In this document: positions 16,272 to 24,872 of the stretch, piece by piece
How the letters are laid out: each line of letters begins with the position of its first letter
Position numbering within the stretch: the stretch's first letter is position 1
NCBI GenBank assembly: GCA_037147175.1
Contig: JBAWVS010000022.1
Span: forward strand, 1-43,085
Reading direction: 5' to 3'
Origin: a bacterium
GTDB taxonomy: Bacteria; Cyanobacteriota; Vampirovibrionia; Gastranaerophilales; UBA9971
Length of the DNA stretch: 43,085 nt
Notes under the pieces: model-generated
Seen by the model: the letters and a program-made list of their open reading frames with translations, nothing else
Told to the model about the DNA's origin: nothing
Database searches by the model: none
Position numbers and translations under genes: made by a program

Positions 16272-17096
16272 GTGTTAAGGCAAGATGGCGAATATAAAAT
16301 AGTGTCTTTTAGCGTTGGTGAAACCAAGAACGGTGACACTATGGCTAAACTACAGATAAAAGACATACAAAATGAAGAAACTTTTAACTGCATAATATGG
16401 AGCGATTTTCTTGTAAAGATTGACAAAAAAGCATTAAGAGTCGGCAATATTATCTCGGTGATTGAGTCTGAGTATAACGAAAAATTTAATAATGAAAAAA
16501 TAAAGCAGATTAAACTTATTAAGGAAGCCAGAACAGGTTTATCGGAAACCGAAAGACAAGTTTTATTTGATAAAATTCTCGAGATTATTAATTCTTTTAA
16601 AGATGACAAATTAAAAACTTCTTTGATGGAAGTTATATTTGAAAACGAAAACTTGTTTAAGACTTCTCCTGCTGCAAAAACACATCATCATAATTACATA
16701 GGCGGCTTGATTCAGCATGCTATCGAGTGTGTGGAGTTTGCAAAAGCAATATTTCCTGTGATTCCTGTTGATATAAATCATGAATTAGTGCTTACAGGTT
16801 GTATAGCTCATGATTTAGGTAAGATGTTTGAATATACTATCGACTTGGAATCCGGCGTTGTTGCCGTTGATGAAAAATTTATTAATGAGTGGATAAGTCA
16901 TATTCACTGGGGATTCAGTTGGGCAAATCAGAATGGTTTTCCTGAATTGGCACATATTATAGCTTCTCATCACGGGATAAAGGATTATGGTGCCCTCGTA
17001 GAACCTGCAACAAAAGAAGCTGAACTTTTCCACGAGATTGATATGCTTTCTTCAAGACTCGGAAGATTAAGTGTTGAAGAGTTAGAAAGAGTTTAA
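16272..17096 (+). CDS. YhaM-like HD-domain 3'-5' exoribonuclease
   Basis: The 274-residue protein combines an N-terminal OB-fold nucleic-acid-binding domain (residues about 5-75, with TMAKLQIKD and FNCIIWSD) and an HD domain from about residue 130. Metal ligands are seen in THHHNYIGGLIQHAIE, CIAHDLGKMFEY and IIASHHGIKDYG. This layout is that of YhaM, a Firmicutes exonuclease that trims RNA and in some cases DNA from the 3' end. I use the GTG at 16272 with AGGAG at 16259-16263; the ATG at 16268 is out of frame and meets a stop quickly. It is a little shorter than YhaM. It is the first gene of a six-gene plus-strand run and lies three bases before the next gene. Confidence 0.8.
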   Translation: MLRQDGEYKIVSFSVGETKNGDTMAKLQIKDIQNEETFNCIIWSDFLVKIDKKALRVGNIISVIESEYNEKFNNEKIKQIKLIKEARTGLSETERQVLFDKILEIINSFKDDKLKTSLMEVIFENENLFKTSPAAKTHHHNYIGGLIQHAIECVEFAKAIFPVIPVDINHELVLTGCIAHDLGKMFEYTIDLESGVVAVDEKFINEWISHIHWGFSWANQNGFPELAHIIASHHGIKDYGALVEPATKEAELFHEIDMLSSRLGRLSVEELERV

Positions 17097-17099
17097 AAA

Positions 17100-18254
17100 A
17101 TGCAAAATGAATTAAAAATTATACTGAATCAATTAAAAGAAAATCCGATATTTAGAATGTCTTTATGTTCAAAAGAATTGTTTCATTCTAACTTTTGGGC
17201 GTGGATGCTTGAACAATATCCGGATTCCATCAAATGTTTTGTACAAGACTATAAAAAAGATAATTATGGTGAATTTGAAAAAGTCTATAGAGAAAAGCAA
17301 AGTTTTGATCTTGTAATAGAAACAGACAAAAAATTTATAGTAATAGAAAATAAATTTAAGTCTATGCCAATCAAAGGTCAGTTAAATAAATATAGTAAAA
17401 AAGATGGAAATATTGATAAATTCATTAATGAAAGGAGTTCGGATAAAAAAGAAGTCAAATTATTAATTAGTTACATTGAGCCATATTTTGATGTAAATGA
17501 AATAGGTTGGGAGTATATAACTTATGAAAGACTTTCTGAAAAATTAAATGATTTTTTCAAAGACGTTCATGATAAAAATCCTTACATAAAAAACTACCTT
17601 GAAATGCTTAATTCTTTTATTCAAATAAAAAAACTTTTTGCATTAGAAAAAAATCCTAACTATAAAGATTTTTTTGAAATTTTTAATAATGATAAAAACT
17701 TACAAGATTTATTATCTGATATGAATTTTGAAAGCACCCTTAAAAGAATTTACATGTCAGAAGTTTATAAATATATTAGAAAAAATATCAAAGAAAAATT
17801 ACCAGATATAAGATTTTATATTAGAGATGATATTGACGAAAAAAACAATGAATTTTTAAAATTTAATAATTGTATGATATTAAACCTTGATTACAGCGGT
17901 TTGACTAAAAATGTTTTTATAGATTTTTTTGTTTATCAAGAGAAAATGGCAATTGGTTTTACGATTTCGGCTTCTCATTATAGGATTACATTGGGATCAT
18001 ATAGTAAAGAGAAGGATTTATCAAAAATTGTTAAAAATTTAATTGAAGATGAAAAATTTGAGTTTTTTAATGATAAGAATATAACCCCAAAAAATAAAAA
18101 ATATTATAGTTTTGGTGAAAATTGGAAATATCAAATTCTTCAAGAAATTGAATCTGAAAGAAAAATTTCAGAATTATCCAGTCTTCTTATCTGCGATCTG
18201 GAAAAACTCTTAAAGCATGATTTAAAGACATTACTTTGTTGTGACCAAAACTGA
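17100..18254 (+). CDS. PD-(D/E)XK nuclease family protein
   Basis: The 384-residue protein has a nuclease core near the N-terminus: ELFHSNFWAWMLEQYP is the family lead-in of PDDEXK_4-type proteins, followed by D70 in SFDLVIET and E83-x-K85 in FIVIENKFKS, with a glutamine-bearing helix after it (IKGQLNKY). The rest is an AT-rich helical region I do not recognise. Such proteins are common in defence islands and are usually undescribed in function. The ATG is three bases after the YhaM-like stop with no clear ribosome site, which suggests coupling. The SMC-hinge gene follows 48 bases on. Confidence 0.75.
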   Translation: MQNELKIILNQLKENPIFRMSLCSKELFHSNFWAWMLEQYPDSIKCFVQDYKKDNYGEFEKVYREKQSFDLVIETDKKFIVIENKFKSMPIKGQLNKYSKKDGNIDKFINERSSDKKEVKLLISYIEPYFDVNEIGWEYITYERLSEKLNDFFKDVHDKNPYIKNYLEMLNSFIQIKKLFALEKNPNYKDFFEIFNNDKNLQDLLSDMNFESTLKRIYMSEVYKYIRKNIKEKLPDIRFYIRDDIDEKNNEFLKFNNCMILNLDYSGLTKNVFIDFFVYQEKMAIGFTISASHYRITLGSYSKEKDLSKIVKNLIEDEKFEFFNDKNITPKNKKYYSFGENWKYQILQEIESERKISELSSLLICDLEKLLKHDLKTLLCCDQN

Positions 18255-18302
18255 CGTAAGCTTATGATAATATCAACATGTTAATATTTTGGAGGTAATT
18301 AA

Positions 18303-18782
18303 ATGATTCAGGCACAAAAAAATAGAATAGAAGAATTTTTATTAAATTCGAGCATTAAAGGCATTCACGGTACTCTAATAAATTGTTGCAGTATTCCCCC
18401 TGAATATTCTCAAGTTTTTCATTTAGCGTTCGGACCAAAATCAAAATATATTGTAGTAGATAATACTGATGCGGCAGCAGATGCAATAAAATTAATTAAA
18501 GAGAATAAGCTTGGTAGAGCAGTATTTATTGTACTCGATATGTTAGATCCTCATCCTGCACTAGATAAAGTTGAATTCGCTGGATTTATTGATTATTTTA
18601 TAAATTTAGCAAAATGTGATGAAATATTCAAACCTGCTTTGTATAATGCTTTAGAAAACACTATATTAGTAGAAGAGCTTGAACTTGCAAAAAATCAGTT
18701 CACTAAATTCAGAATGGTTACTTTAGATGGATGTATATTAGAGAGAGATGGTAGGATTACCGGCGGATATATACCCAATTAA
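18303..18782 (+). CDS. Free-standing SMC hinge-domain protein
   Basis: The whole 159-residue protein matches an SMC hinge, with no ATPase heads or coiled-coil arms. It keeps KGIHGTLIN (residues 19-27), the LAFGPKSKYIVVDNTDAA strand-helix, AIKLIKENKLGRAVFIVLD (residues 61-79), NTILVEELELAK (119-130) and RMVTLDGCILERDGRITGG (137-155). Each aligns in order with the hinge of bacterial SMC as I know it from B. subtilis. Hinges dimerise SMC arms and bind DNA. The GGAGG ribosome site (18291-18295) is strong. The gene lies between a PD-(D/E)XK nuclease and a UvrD/RecB-like helicase-nuclease. The function is unknown; options are a DNA-binding dimer for the neighbouring enzymes or an interferer with host or phage SMC proteins. 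Confidence 0.88.
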   Translation: MIQAQKNRIEEFLLNSSIKGIHGTLINCCSIPPEYSQVFHLAFGPKSKYIVVDNTDAAADAIKLIKENKLGRAVFIVLDMLDPHPALDKVEFAGFIDYFINLAKCDEIFKPALYNALENTILVEELELAKNQFTKFRMVTLDGCILERDGRITGGYIPN

Positions 18783-18835
18783 TCATAATAAAATTGTTTT
18801 ATTTAAATAAAAATTTTTATAGGTGACATTCAAAA

Positions 18836-21800
18836 ATGATAAATACGGCAGTTGAACAAAGAAAAATAACACCGAACTCTAAACAAATGGAGTGCATTAA
18901 AACTCTTGACGGTTCCGTTATGGTTTTGGCTGGTCCCGGAACTGGAAAAACATTTACTATAATTCAGCGTATCAAATATATGCTAGAACAGGGCATTCTC
19001 CCTGAATCTATTCTTTGCCTTACTTTCTCGGAAGCCGCAGCCAATGAAATGAAAGCCCGTCTTGTAAAAGAAATGGGAACTATTGCTTCTGCTGTAACAA
19101 TTCACACATATCACGCTTTTTGTAACGAGATTATTCAGCAATATCCTGCACAATTCGAGTTGCTGGACGGTGTGAGCCTTATCGATGATATTTCCAAACG
19201 TAACATTATGAAAGAATGCCTTGATGAGTACAAGACTACTTTTTACCGTACAAAATGGGGCGATGCGTATTACTACATCGGTGAATTACTAAAAGCAGTC
19301 GAGGAAATCAAGAAAAATCAGGTTACAAAAGAACAGTATTTTGAAACTTTAAGCTCACATCCAAACTGGCAAGGTAAGCTTGATGAGCTTTTAATTGAAT
19401 ATAAAGAGCGTGAAGCCAAAGGCAAACTGGTTAAAACATTCTTGAATAACCTTGAAACCCACAAAAGAAAGATGGGCAAGGCTCAGGAAGCTTGGGAAAT
19501 ATATGAAATTTATGACAAAAAACTAAAACAGAATAACTTTATCGACTTTAACGATATGATAAATCTTGTGCTGGAAGTATTTGACAGCAATGAGGACTTG
19601 CTTAAAAAGGCTTCAAGAAGGTATTTGTATTTTCTGATAGATGAATATCAGGATACAAATTACTCTCAAAACCAGATAGTGTTTAAGCTTGCGGAAGGCT
19701 CAGACAATGAAAACATTTTTGTGGTGGGTGATGACGACCAGATAATTTATGGTTTTCAGGGTGCACAGATAGATAACCTTGAAAAATTCCTTAAACGCTA
19801 CCCGAAAACAAAAGTTATCTGCCTTGATGAAAATAATCGCTCAACGCAAACTATTCTTAATTTAAGCTATGAAGTTATTTCGCAGGACAAGACCAGACTT
19901 GAGATTAACTCTGAGTTTGAAGATTACCAAATTTCTAAAAAACTCATTGCTAAAAATGAAAAGATTACCTGCCACGATAAAAAAGTGCGGATTCATGGCT
20001 TTGGGGATATTAAACAGGAAAATAACTATATTGTTGAAGACATAGAAAAACTTATAACTTCTCCATCCGCTCCAAAAAATGATGACGGCGAAGTTGATTT
20101 GTCCCAAATAGCAATACTTTCAAAGAAAAATTCAGAACTGGAAACATTTGCAGAGTTGCTAAAAGCAAAAAATATTCCGTTCCAGATCAAATCCAGCAAG
20201 AGCATTTTTGAATTAAGACCGTCAATCCTTATTTATTTCTACCTAAAGGCTTTGCAAAACAATGAATTGTACTCTGACAAATTGTTTGGGCTTTTGTTAT
20301 CACAGCCGTTTGAACTTGATGCAGGAGATTACAATTTCTTGCTTAATCAAAACAGGCTCAACCACAGGGATTTTATTTCCAACATAAACGAAAACATAAA
20401 CAGGGATTGGGCAAATAAAGAAAAAATTTCCAATTTTATCCAAACTTACAATGAATTAAAAGAAATTAAATCTCATCATTCCTTGAAAAATATAATCATA
20501 GAGCTGATTAACAGAACAGGAATTCTTGAATACTTCTTGAAATCAGAGATTAATAGAATACAAAACATCCTTGCTATTAAAAAGATTGTGGATGAAGCTT
20601 CAGCGTTTGCTAATTTGCATATATCTGCTAATATTCAGGACTTTATCGAGTATCTTGATATGGCATTTAACGAGAGTATTCCTATTACAATAGACCAAGA
20701 TGATTACGTGCAGAACGCTGTACAGCTTTTAACCCTGCACGGTTCTAAAGGGCGTGAGTTTGAATATGTTTACATAAATAATCTTGTGGCAAAGAATTGG
20801 GAGAAGAAACGCAACCCAAATAATATGGACTTGCCGATAGAAAAAGATTCAGATGTTTCAGATGATGAAGACCTAAAAAAAGCAGAGCAGCTTAGACTTT
20901 TATTTGTTGGGATTACAAGAGCGAAGCACAGTTTGTGTTTAACATATTCCAACAAGATAAATGGAAATGCTCAGGAGCTTACAAGTTATCTTGCAGCAAT
21001 AACAGAAAGAGCAGACCTGTTTGAAAAGTTTAATCATGAGCTGAATGACGAGGAATATTCACTTGAAATACTTAAATCTTATACAAAGCAGGACTTTGAT
21101 TATTCAAGAGCATTTATCGAAGAGCTAAAAGCAAGGTTAAAAGATTTTATCCTTAGTCCAAGTGCTTTAAACAGTTATTCGAATTGTCCGAGAAGTTTCC
21201 TATATTCATATATTCTTAGAATTCCAATACTTGATACAGAATGGGAAGCGGCAAATTATGGTAGTGCAATCCATAAAACCCTTGAATGGGCAACAACAGA
21301 AGCAAGGGATAAAGGAAATTACCCAACTAATGAAGATTTTAATGCTGCTTTTATCAAGAAACTCAACAATCAAAAATTTATATCCCAATCCAAAAGAACA
21401 GAGCTTCAGGAAAGAGGACTTAACAGCTTGGGTGAATATTATCCTAACTTTAAGCAAACTTCACCCGATAAAATCTTTGCAACTGAGTATGCTCTTGAGT
21501 TTGTTCCTGTTGAAGATAGAACTATCAAAGGTTTTATTGACAGAATAGAAATCAATAATGACGGAACGTATTCCCTGTATGATTACAAAACTGGTTCAGC
21601 TAAATCAAAATCACAAATAGCTGACGGAAAAGACTACGAATCATATTTAAACCAGCTTAGATTCTACAAATTTGCGTTTGAAGCTTTGCATACAGATAAA
21701 AAGGTTTCGCAAGTCGGACTTATTTTTGTTGAAGAACACGATAAGAGCTATTATACAAAACTTTGTGAAGCTGATAATTTATACATCAAGACAAAAATTA

Positions 21801-21913
21801 TGGATACATACAAACAAATTCGCAATCTGAATTTCCAGCCGATAGAATATGCACCTGATAAAAAATGCAAATTCTGTGAATACAAGCAGCTTTGCAGACT
21901 AGATATTTTGTAA
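18836..21913 (+). CDS. UvrD-type helicase fused to RecB-like PD-(D/E)XK nuclease
   Basis: The 1025-residue protein is an SF1A helicase with Walker A AGPGTGKT (residues about 32-39), motif II FLIDEYQDTN near 268, motif III VVGDDDQIIYGFQGA, motif V TLHGSKGREFEYVYI and motif VI LLFVGITRAKHSL. The C-terminal RecB-like nuclease has GFIDRIEI near 900 and YDYKTG near 917. Cysteines in NCPRSF (about 783) and CKFCEYKQLC (about 1010-1020) match the four-cysteine Fe-S clasp of AddB and related nucleases. It should unwind and degrade DNA ends. Unlike AddAB or RecBCD, no partner nuclease-helicase is adjacent. It follows the hinge gene by 53 bases in the same direction. Base composition is less AT-rich than the genes before it. 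Confidence 0.92.
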   Translation: MINTAVEQRKITPNSKQMECIKTLDGSVMVLAGPGTGKTFTIIQRIKYMLEQGILPESILCLTFSEAAANEMKARLVKEMGTIASAVTIHTYHAFCNEIIQQYPAQFELLDGVSLIDDISKRNIMKECLDEYKTTFYRTKWGDAYYYIGELLKAVEEIKKNQVTKEQYFETLSSHPNWQGKLDELLIEYKEREAKGKLVKTFLNNLETHKRKMGKAQEAWEIYEIYDKKLKQNNFIDFNDMINLVLEVFDSNEDLLKKASRRYLYFLIDEYQDTNYSQNQIVFKLAEGSDNENIFVVGDDDQIIYGFQGAQIDNLEKFLKRYPKTKVICLDENNRSTQTILNLSYEVISQDKTRLEINSEFEDYQISKKLIAKNEKITCHDKKVRIHGFGDIKQENNYIVEDIEKLITSPSAPKNDDGEVDLSQIAILSKKNSELETFAELLKAKNIPFQIKSSKSIFELRPSILIYFYLKALQNNELYSDKLFGLLLSQPFELDAGDYNFLLNQNRLNHRDFISNINENINRDWANKEKISNFIQTYNELKEIKSHHSLKNIIIELINRTGILEYFLKSEINRIQNILAIKKIVDEASAFANLHISANIQDFIEYLDMAFNESIPITIDQDDYVQNAVQLLTLHGSKGREFEYVYINNLVAKNWEKKRNPNNMDLPIEKDSDVSDDEDLKKAEQLRLLFVGITRAKHSLCLTYSNKINGNAQELTSYLAAITERADLFEKFNHELNDEEYSLEILKSYTKQDFDYSRAFIEELKARLKDFILSPSALNSYSNCPRSFLYSYILRIPILDTEWEAANYGSAIHKTLEWATTEARDKGNYPTNEDFNAAFIKKLNNQKFISQSKRTELQERGLNSLGEYYPNFKQTSPDKIFATEYALEFVPVEDRTIKGFIDRIEINNDGTYSLYDYKTGSAKSKSQIADGKDYESYLNQLRFYKFAFEALHTDKKVSQVGLIFVEEHDKSYYTKLCEADNLYIKTKIMDTYKQIRNLNFQPIEYAPDKKCKFCEYKQLCRLDIL

Positions 21914-21923
21914 GGAGTAAATA

Positions 21924-24869
21924 ATGGATAATAAACAAAAATTTCAAAATTATATGCTAGATTTAATAAAAAAAGGCGAGTGTGGGTCATATGAATCTAG
22001 ATGTAGAAATTTTGAGTTTTGGGATTCGTTAGAGAAAATTATTGAAACTATAACCCAGAAAAACATATTTCAAGTTAATTCAACAAATGAATTAGAAAAT
22101 ATTCTAAGAATATTAAAGAGAAATCTGGATTGGAAGCGGTTTAATGCTGGTCATCAAAACGGTATCCCTTATGCACTTTTAAATAAGCATTACAGGTATT
22201 TCATAAGTAATAATACAAATTTAACACTGCAACTTGAAAATCCTCGAACAAATGAAAATAAATCATCTGATTTAGACAAATTAAGAGAAGAACTAATACA
22301 ATTTGGAGAATCTTTAAATTCAGAGAGATTTGATAGAAATGATGGACAAAGTACAGTTTTAAAAGTAAAAAATAGCTATGATAAACAGTTTGTTGCTGTT
22401 CATTTTGATAATGCAAATAAAAATGGCGTAAGAATTAGGTTGTCAAATAAATATGTTAGCGAAAAATTAAAAAATAGAACTGAAATCGAAAATTATGAAA
22501 AAAACTTTAATTTGAAATTTCTTGTTAAATCCGCTGATGACCTAAACATAGCGAAAGAACTTATTAAAAACTCAATAGAAAACGCTATAGAGATAGAAAA
22601 TAATTTTAATGATATTGATACTTTACTTAAAAAATATAAGGAATTAAAAAATTCATCTGAATATAATGAGCAGTATAAGTGGGATTACGCTATAAAAACC
22701 CAAGGTGTATTTCAAAATTTAGACAATTTAAATGAAAAAATTAAGAGTCTTGGTTCTCAGAATTTTCAATCATTTTTTATGAGGAATAGTGGCATTAAGT
22801 GGATGGCAGAAAAACATCCTGATATTTTAATGAGTAGTTTTGAATCACTATTTAATAACAGTATGAATTTAGAAGACAGAATAAAAGGCTTTAGAGACAG
22901 TATAAAAGATACTTTAAATAATGATGAAGGTTGGAAAAATAAAGGTTTAACAGATCCTGGTATTGATACAGCATCTTTTTTTCTTTTTACAAATGATTAT
23001 AAAAATCTTTTGTTGTTCACAAAAATCAAACCCTTTAATAATTATGCGAAAAAATTTAGCATTGATTATTTATTAAAATTTGAAGATTATGAAAAACGAT
23101 ACACCGATTGGATAAATTACTGTAATAAAGAATTAATTCCTAAAATGAACGAGGTATTAAATAAAGAAAATGATCTGCTTGATGCCCAAGATTTTATCTG
23201 GTTTGTAGGAAATCAAGGTAATATTGATTTGAACGCTTTTAGAGAAAGTCTTTTAGAATATGGAAAATCTTTAGGTGCTACAATAAATGAAACTGAGGCA
23301 TATACAGCACTTAAAACAAAAAATAATATTGCAGAAGTTCATAAAATATCTGACAAAAGTAAGCAATTTAGGGTTTTGGTTTCCTATGATAAATTAGATG
23401 AAGAACTAAAGAATATAACTGAAAAAGTGCCGGATAGTTATCAATGGACATTAAATGGAAGTTTTTATGTAAATTCGGAAGAAACACTGGAGCAAGCAAA
23501 AGAACTTATTGCAAAAGTAATAAATAAAACTGAAAATGATTTTAATGTTGAGGAAAATATAATGAACAATAGCAGTATTCCACTTAACCAAATTCTATAC
23601 GGACCACCCGGAACAGGAAAAACATATCAGGCAAGGAAACTTGTTGAAACAATTTTATCACCGCAATTAAATATTCCGGTAGACGAAAAGCTAAAATTAT
23701 CTAAAATATTAGAAAATATGTATTGGTATCAAGCTTTAGCTCTTACTATGTATAGAAATGGCGAAAACAGGAAATATAAGGTTAAAGATTTAATTGATGC
23801 CCAAGAAATACAAATCTATTCAGAATTTAAAAATAGCAAAGACCTCCCTCCAACTCTTTGGGTGCAATTAAATACCAGAACATCGCCTGATAGTACGACT
23901 GTCAAAACTAATAAAGACTCAAGAATATATCCATACCTCTTTGATAAAACCGAAAATTCTGAATGGTTTTTGACAGACGAAGGTAAAAAATATGTTCATG
24001 AAGAATTGTCTGAAGTTTTAAATGAATTAAAAGAGACTAAGCAATTTGAAATTAAAGATTTTTATGAATTTATTACTTTTCACCAGAGTTATTCTTACGA
24101 AGAATTTGTTGAAGGAATCAAGCCGGTATTAACAGATAGCACTGAAACCAATGAAAGCATTTCTTATAAACTTGAAGATGGTGTTTTTAAGAAAATATGC
24201 TTAGAGGCAAAAAACAACCCTAATCTAAATTTTGTCTTGTTAATTGATGAAATAAACAGAGGAAATATTTCTAAAATATTTGGAGAATTAATTACTCTTG
24301 TTGAAGATACAAAACGCTTAAATAATAAAGAAGCTATTAATGCTCAGTTGCCGTATTCTAAAAAATCTTTCGGTGTTCCAAATAACCTCTATATTATCGG
24401 TACTATGAATACTTCTGACCGTTCAATTGCTTCTGTTGATATTGCTTTGCGTAGAAGATTCAAATTTATTGAAATAATGCCTGATTCTTCACTTGTTCCG
24501 ATTGATGTTGAAGGAGTAAAAGTCAGAGAAATATTTGAAAATTTAAACCAAAAAATATCCATATTGCTTGATAGAGACCACCAAATCGGTCATAGCTACT
24601 TTATTGGTGTTGATTCTATAGAAAAATTAGAACGTATCTGGTTTGATAACGTCATTCCGTTGCTTAATGAATACTTCTATGGCGAATGGGATAAATTACA
24701 AACAATTCTTGGTGATTTTATTTCTGTAAAAGATGTTCCGCCTGTATTAAAAGATATTTATGATGATAATAAATACTACGACTTTAAGAAACCGGAAGAA
24801 ATTGATTTTATTCAGGCAATAAAAAAACTAGAGAATAATGCTTATCATCAAACTCTTGTTGAGGCATAA
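21924..24869 (+). CDS. mcrB: McrB-like AAA+ GTPase of a type IV restriction system
   Basis: The 981-residue protein carries a McrB-type motor in its C-terminal 430 residues: Walker A YGPPGTGKTYQARK near 559, Walker B VLLIDEINRGNISK near 771 and the McrB signature GTMNTSDRSI near 825 followed by the ALRRRF arginine segment. McrB hydrolyses GTP to translocate DNA and directs McrC to cut modified DNA. The N-terminal 550 residues replace the short E. coli DNA-binding domain. They hold two similar modules of about 100 residues (about 110-220 and 435-545) separated by a helical FFMRNSGIKW-type region. These modules probably read the modification. It precedes mcrC by three bases. Confidence 0.92.
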   Translation: MDNKQKFQNYMLDLIKKGECGSYESRCRNFEFWDSLEKIIETITQKNIFQVNSTNELENILRILKRNLDWKRFNAGHQNGIPYALLNKHYRYFISNNTNLTLQLENPRTNENKSSDLDKLREELIQFGESLNSERFDRNDGQSTVLKVKNSYDKQFVAVHFDNANKNGVRIRLSNKYVSEKLKNRTEIENYEKNFNLKFLVKSADDLNIAKELIKNSIENAIEIENNFNDIDTLLKKYKELKNSSEYNEQYKWDYAIKTQGVFQNLDNLNEKIKSLGSQNFQSFFMRNSGIKWMAEKHPDILMSSFESLFNNSMNLEDRIKGFRDSIKDTLNNDEGWKNKGLTDPGIDTASFFLFTNDYKNLLLFTKIKPFNNYAKKFSIDYLLKFEDYEKRYTDWINYCNKELIPKMNEVLNKENDLLDAQDFIWFVGNQGNIDLNAFRESLLEYGKSLGATINETEAYTALKTKNNIAEVHKISDKSKQFRVLVSYDKLDEELKNITEKVPDSYQWTLNGSFYVNSEETLEQAKELIAKVINKTENDFNVEENIMNNSSIPLNQILYGPPGTGKTYQARKLVETILSPQLNIPVDEKLKLSKILENMYWYQALALTMYRNGENRKYKVKDLIDAQEIQIYSEFKNSKDLPPTLWVQLNTRTSPDSTTVKTNKDSRIYPYLFDKTENSEWFLTDEGKKYVHEELSEVLNELKETKQFEIKDFYEFITFHQSYSYEEFVEGIKPVLTDSTETNESISYKLEDGVFKKICLEAKNNPNLNFVLLIDEINRGNISKIFGELITLVEDTKRLNNKEAINAQLPYSKKSFGVPNNLYIIGTMNTSDRSIASVDIALRRRFKFIEIMPDSSLVPIDVEGVKVREIFENLNQKISILLDRDHQIGHSYFIGVDSIEKLERIWFDNVIPLLNEYFYGEWDKLQTILGDFISVKDVPPVLKDIYDDNKYYDFKKPEEIDFIQAIKKLENNAYHQTLVEA

Positions 24870-24872
24870 ATA

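Noticed and set aside
16268-16297. ATG at 16268 as the start of the YhaM-like gene
   Set aside because: It is out of frame with the protein and hits a stop after nine codons. The GTG at 16272 fits the family start and the AGGAG site.
18303-18782. Fragment of a decayed full-length SMC gene
   Set aside because: The frame has its own GGAGG ribosome site, start and stop at the exact domain borders, and no SMC arm or head sequence flanks it in any frame that I could see.
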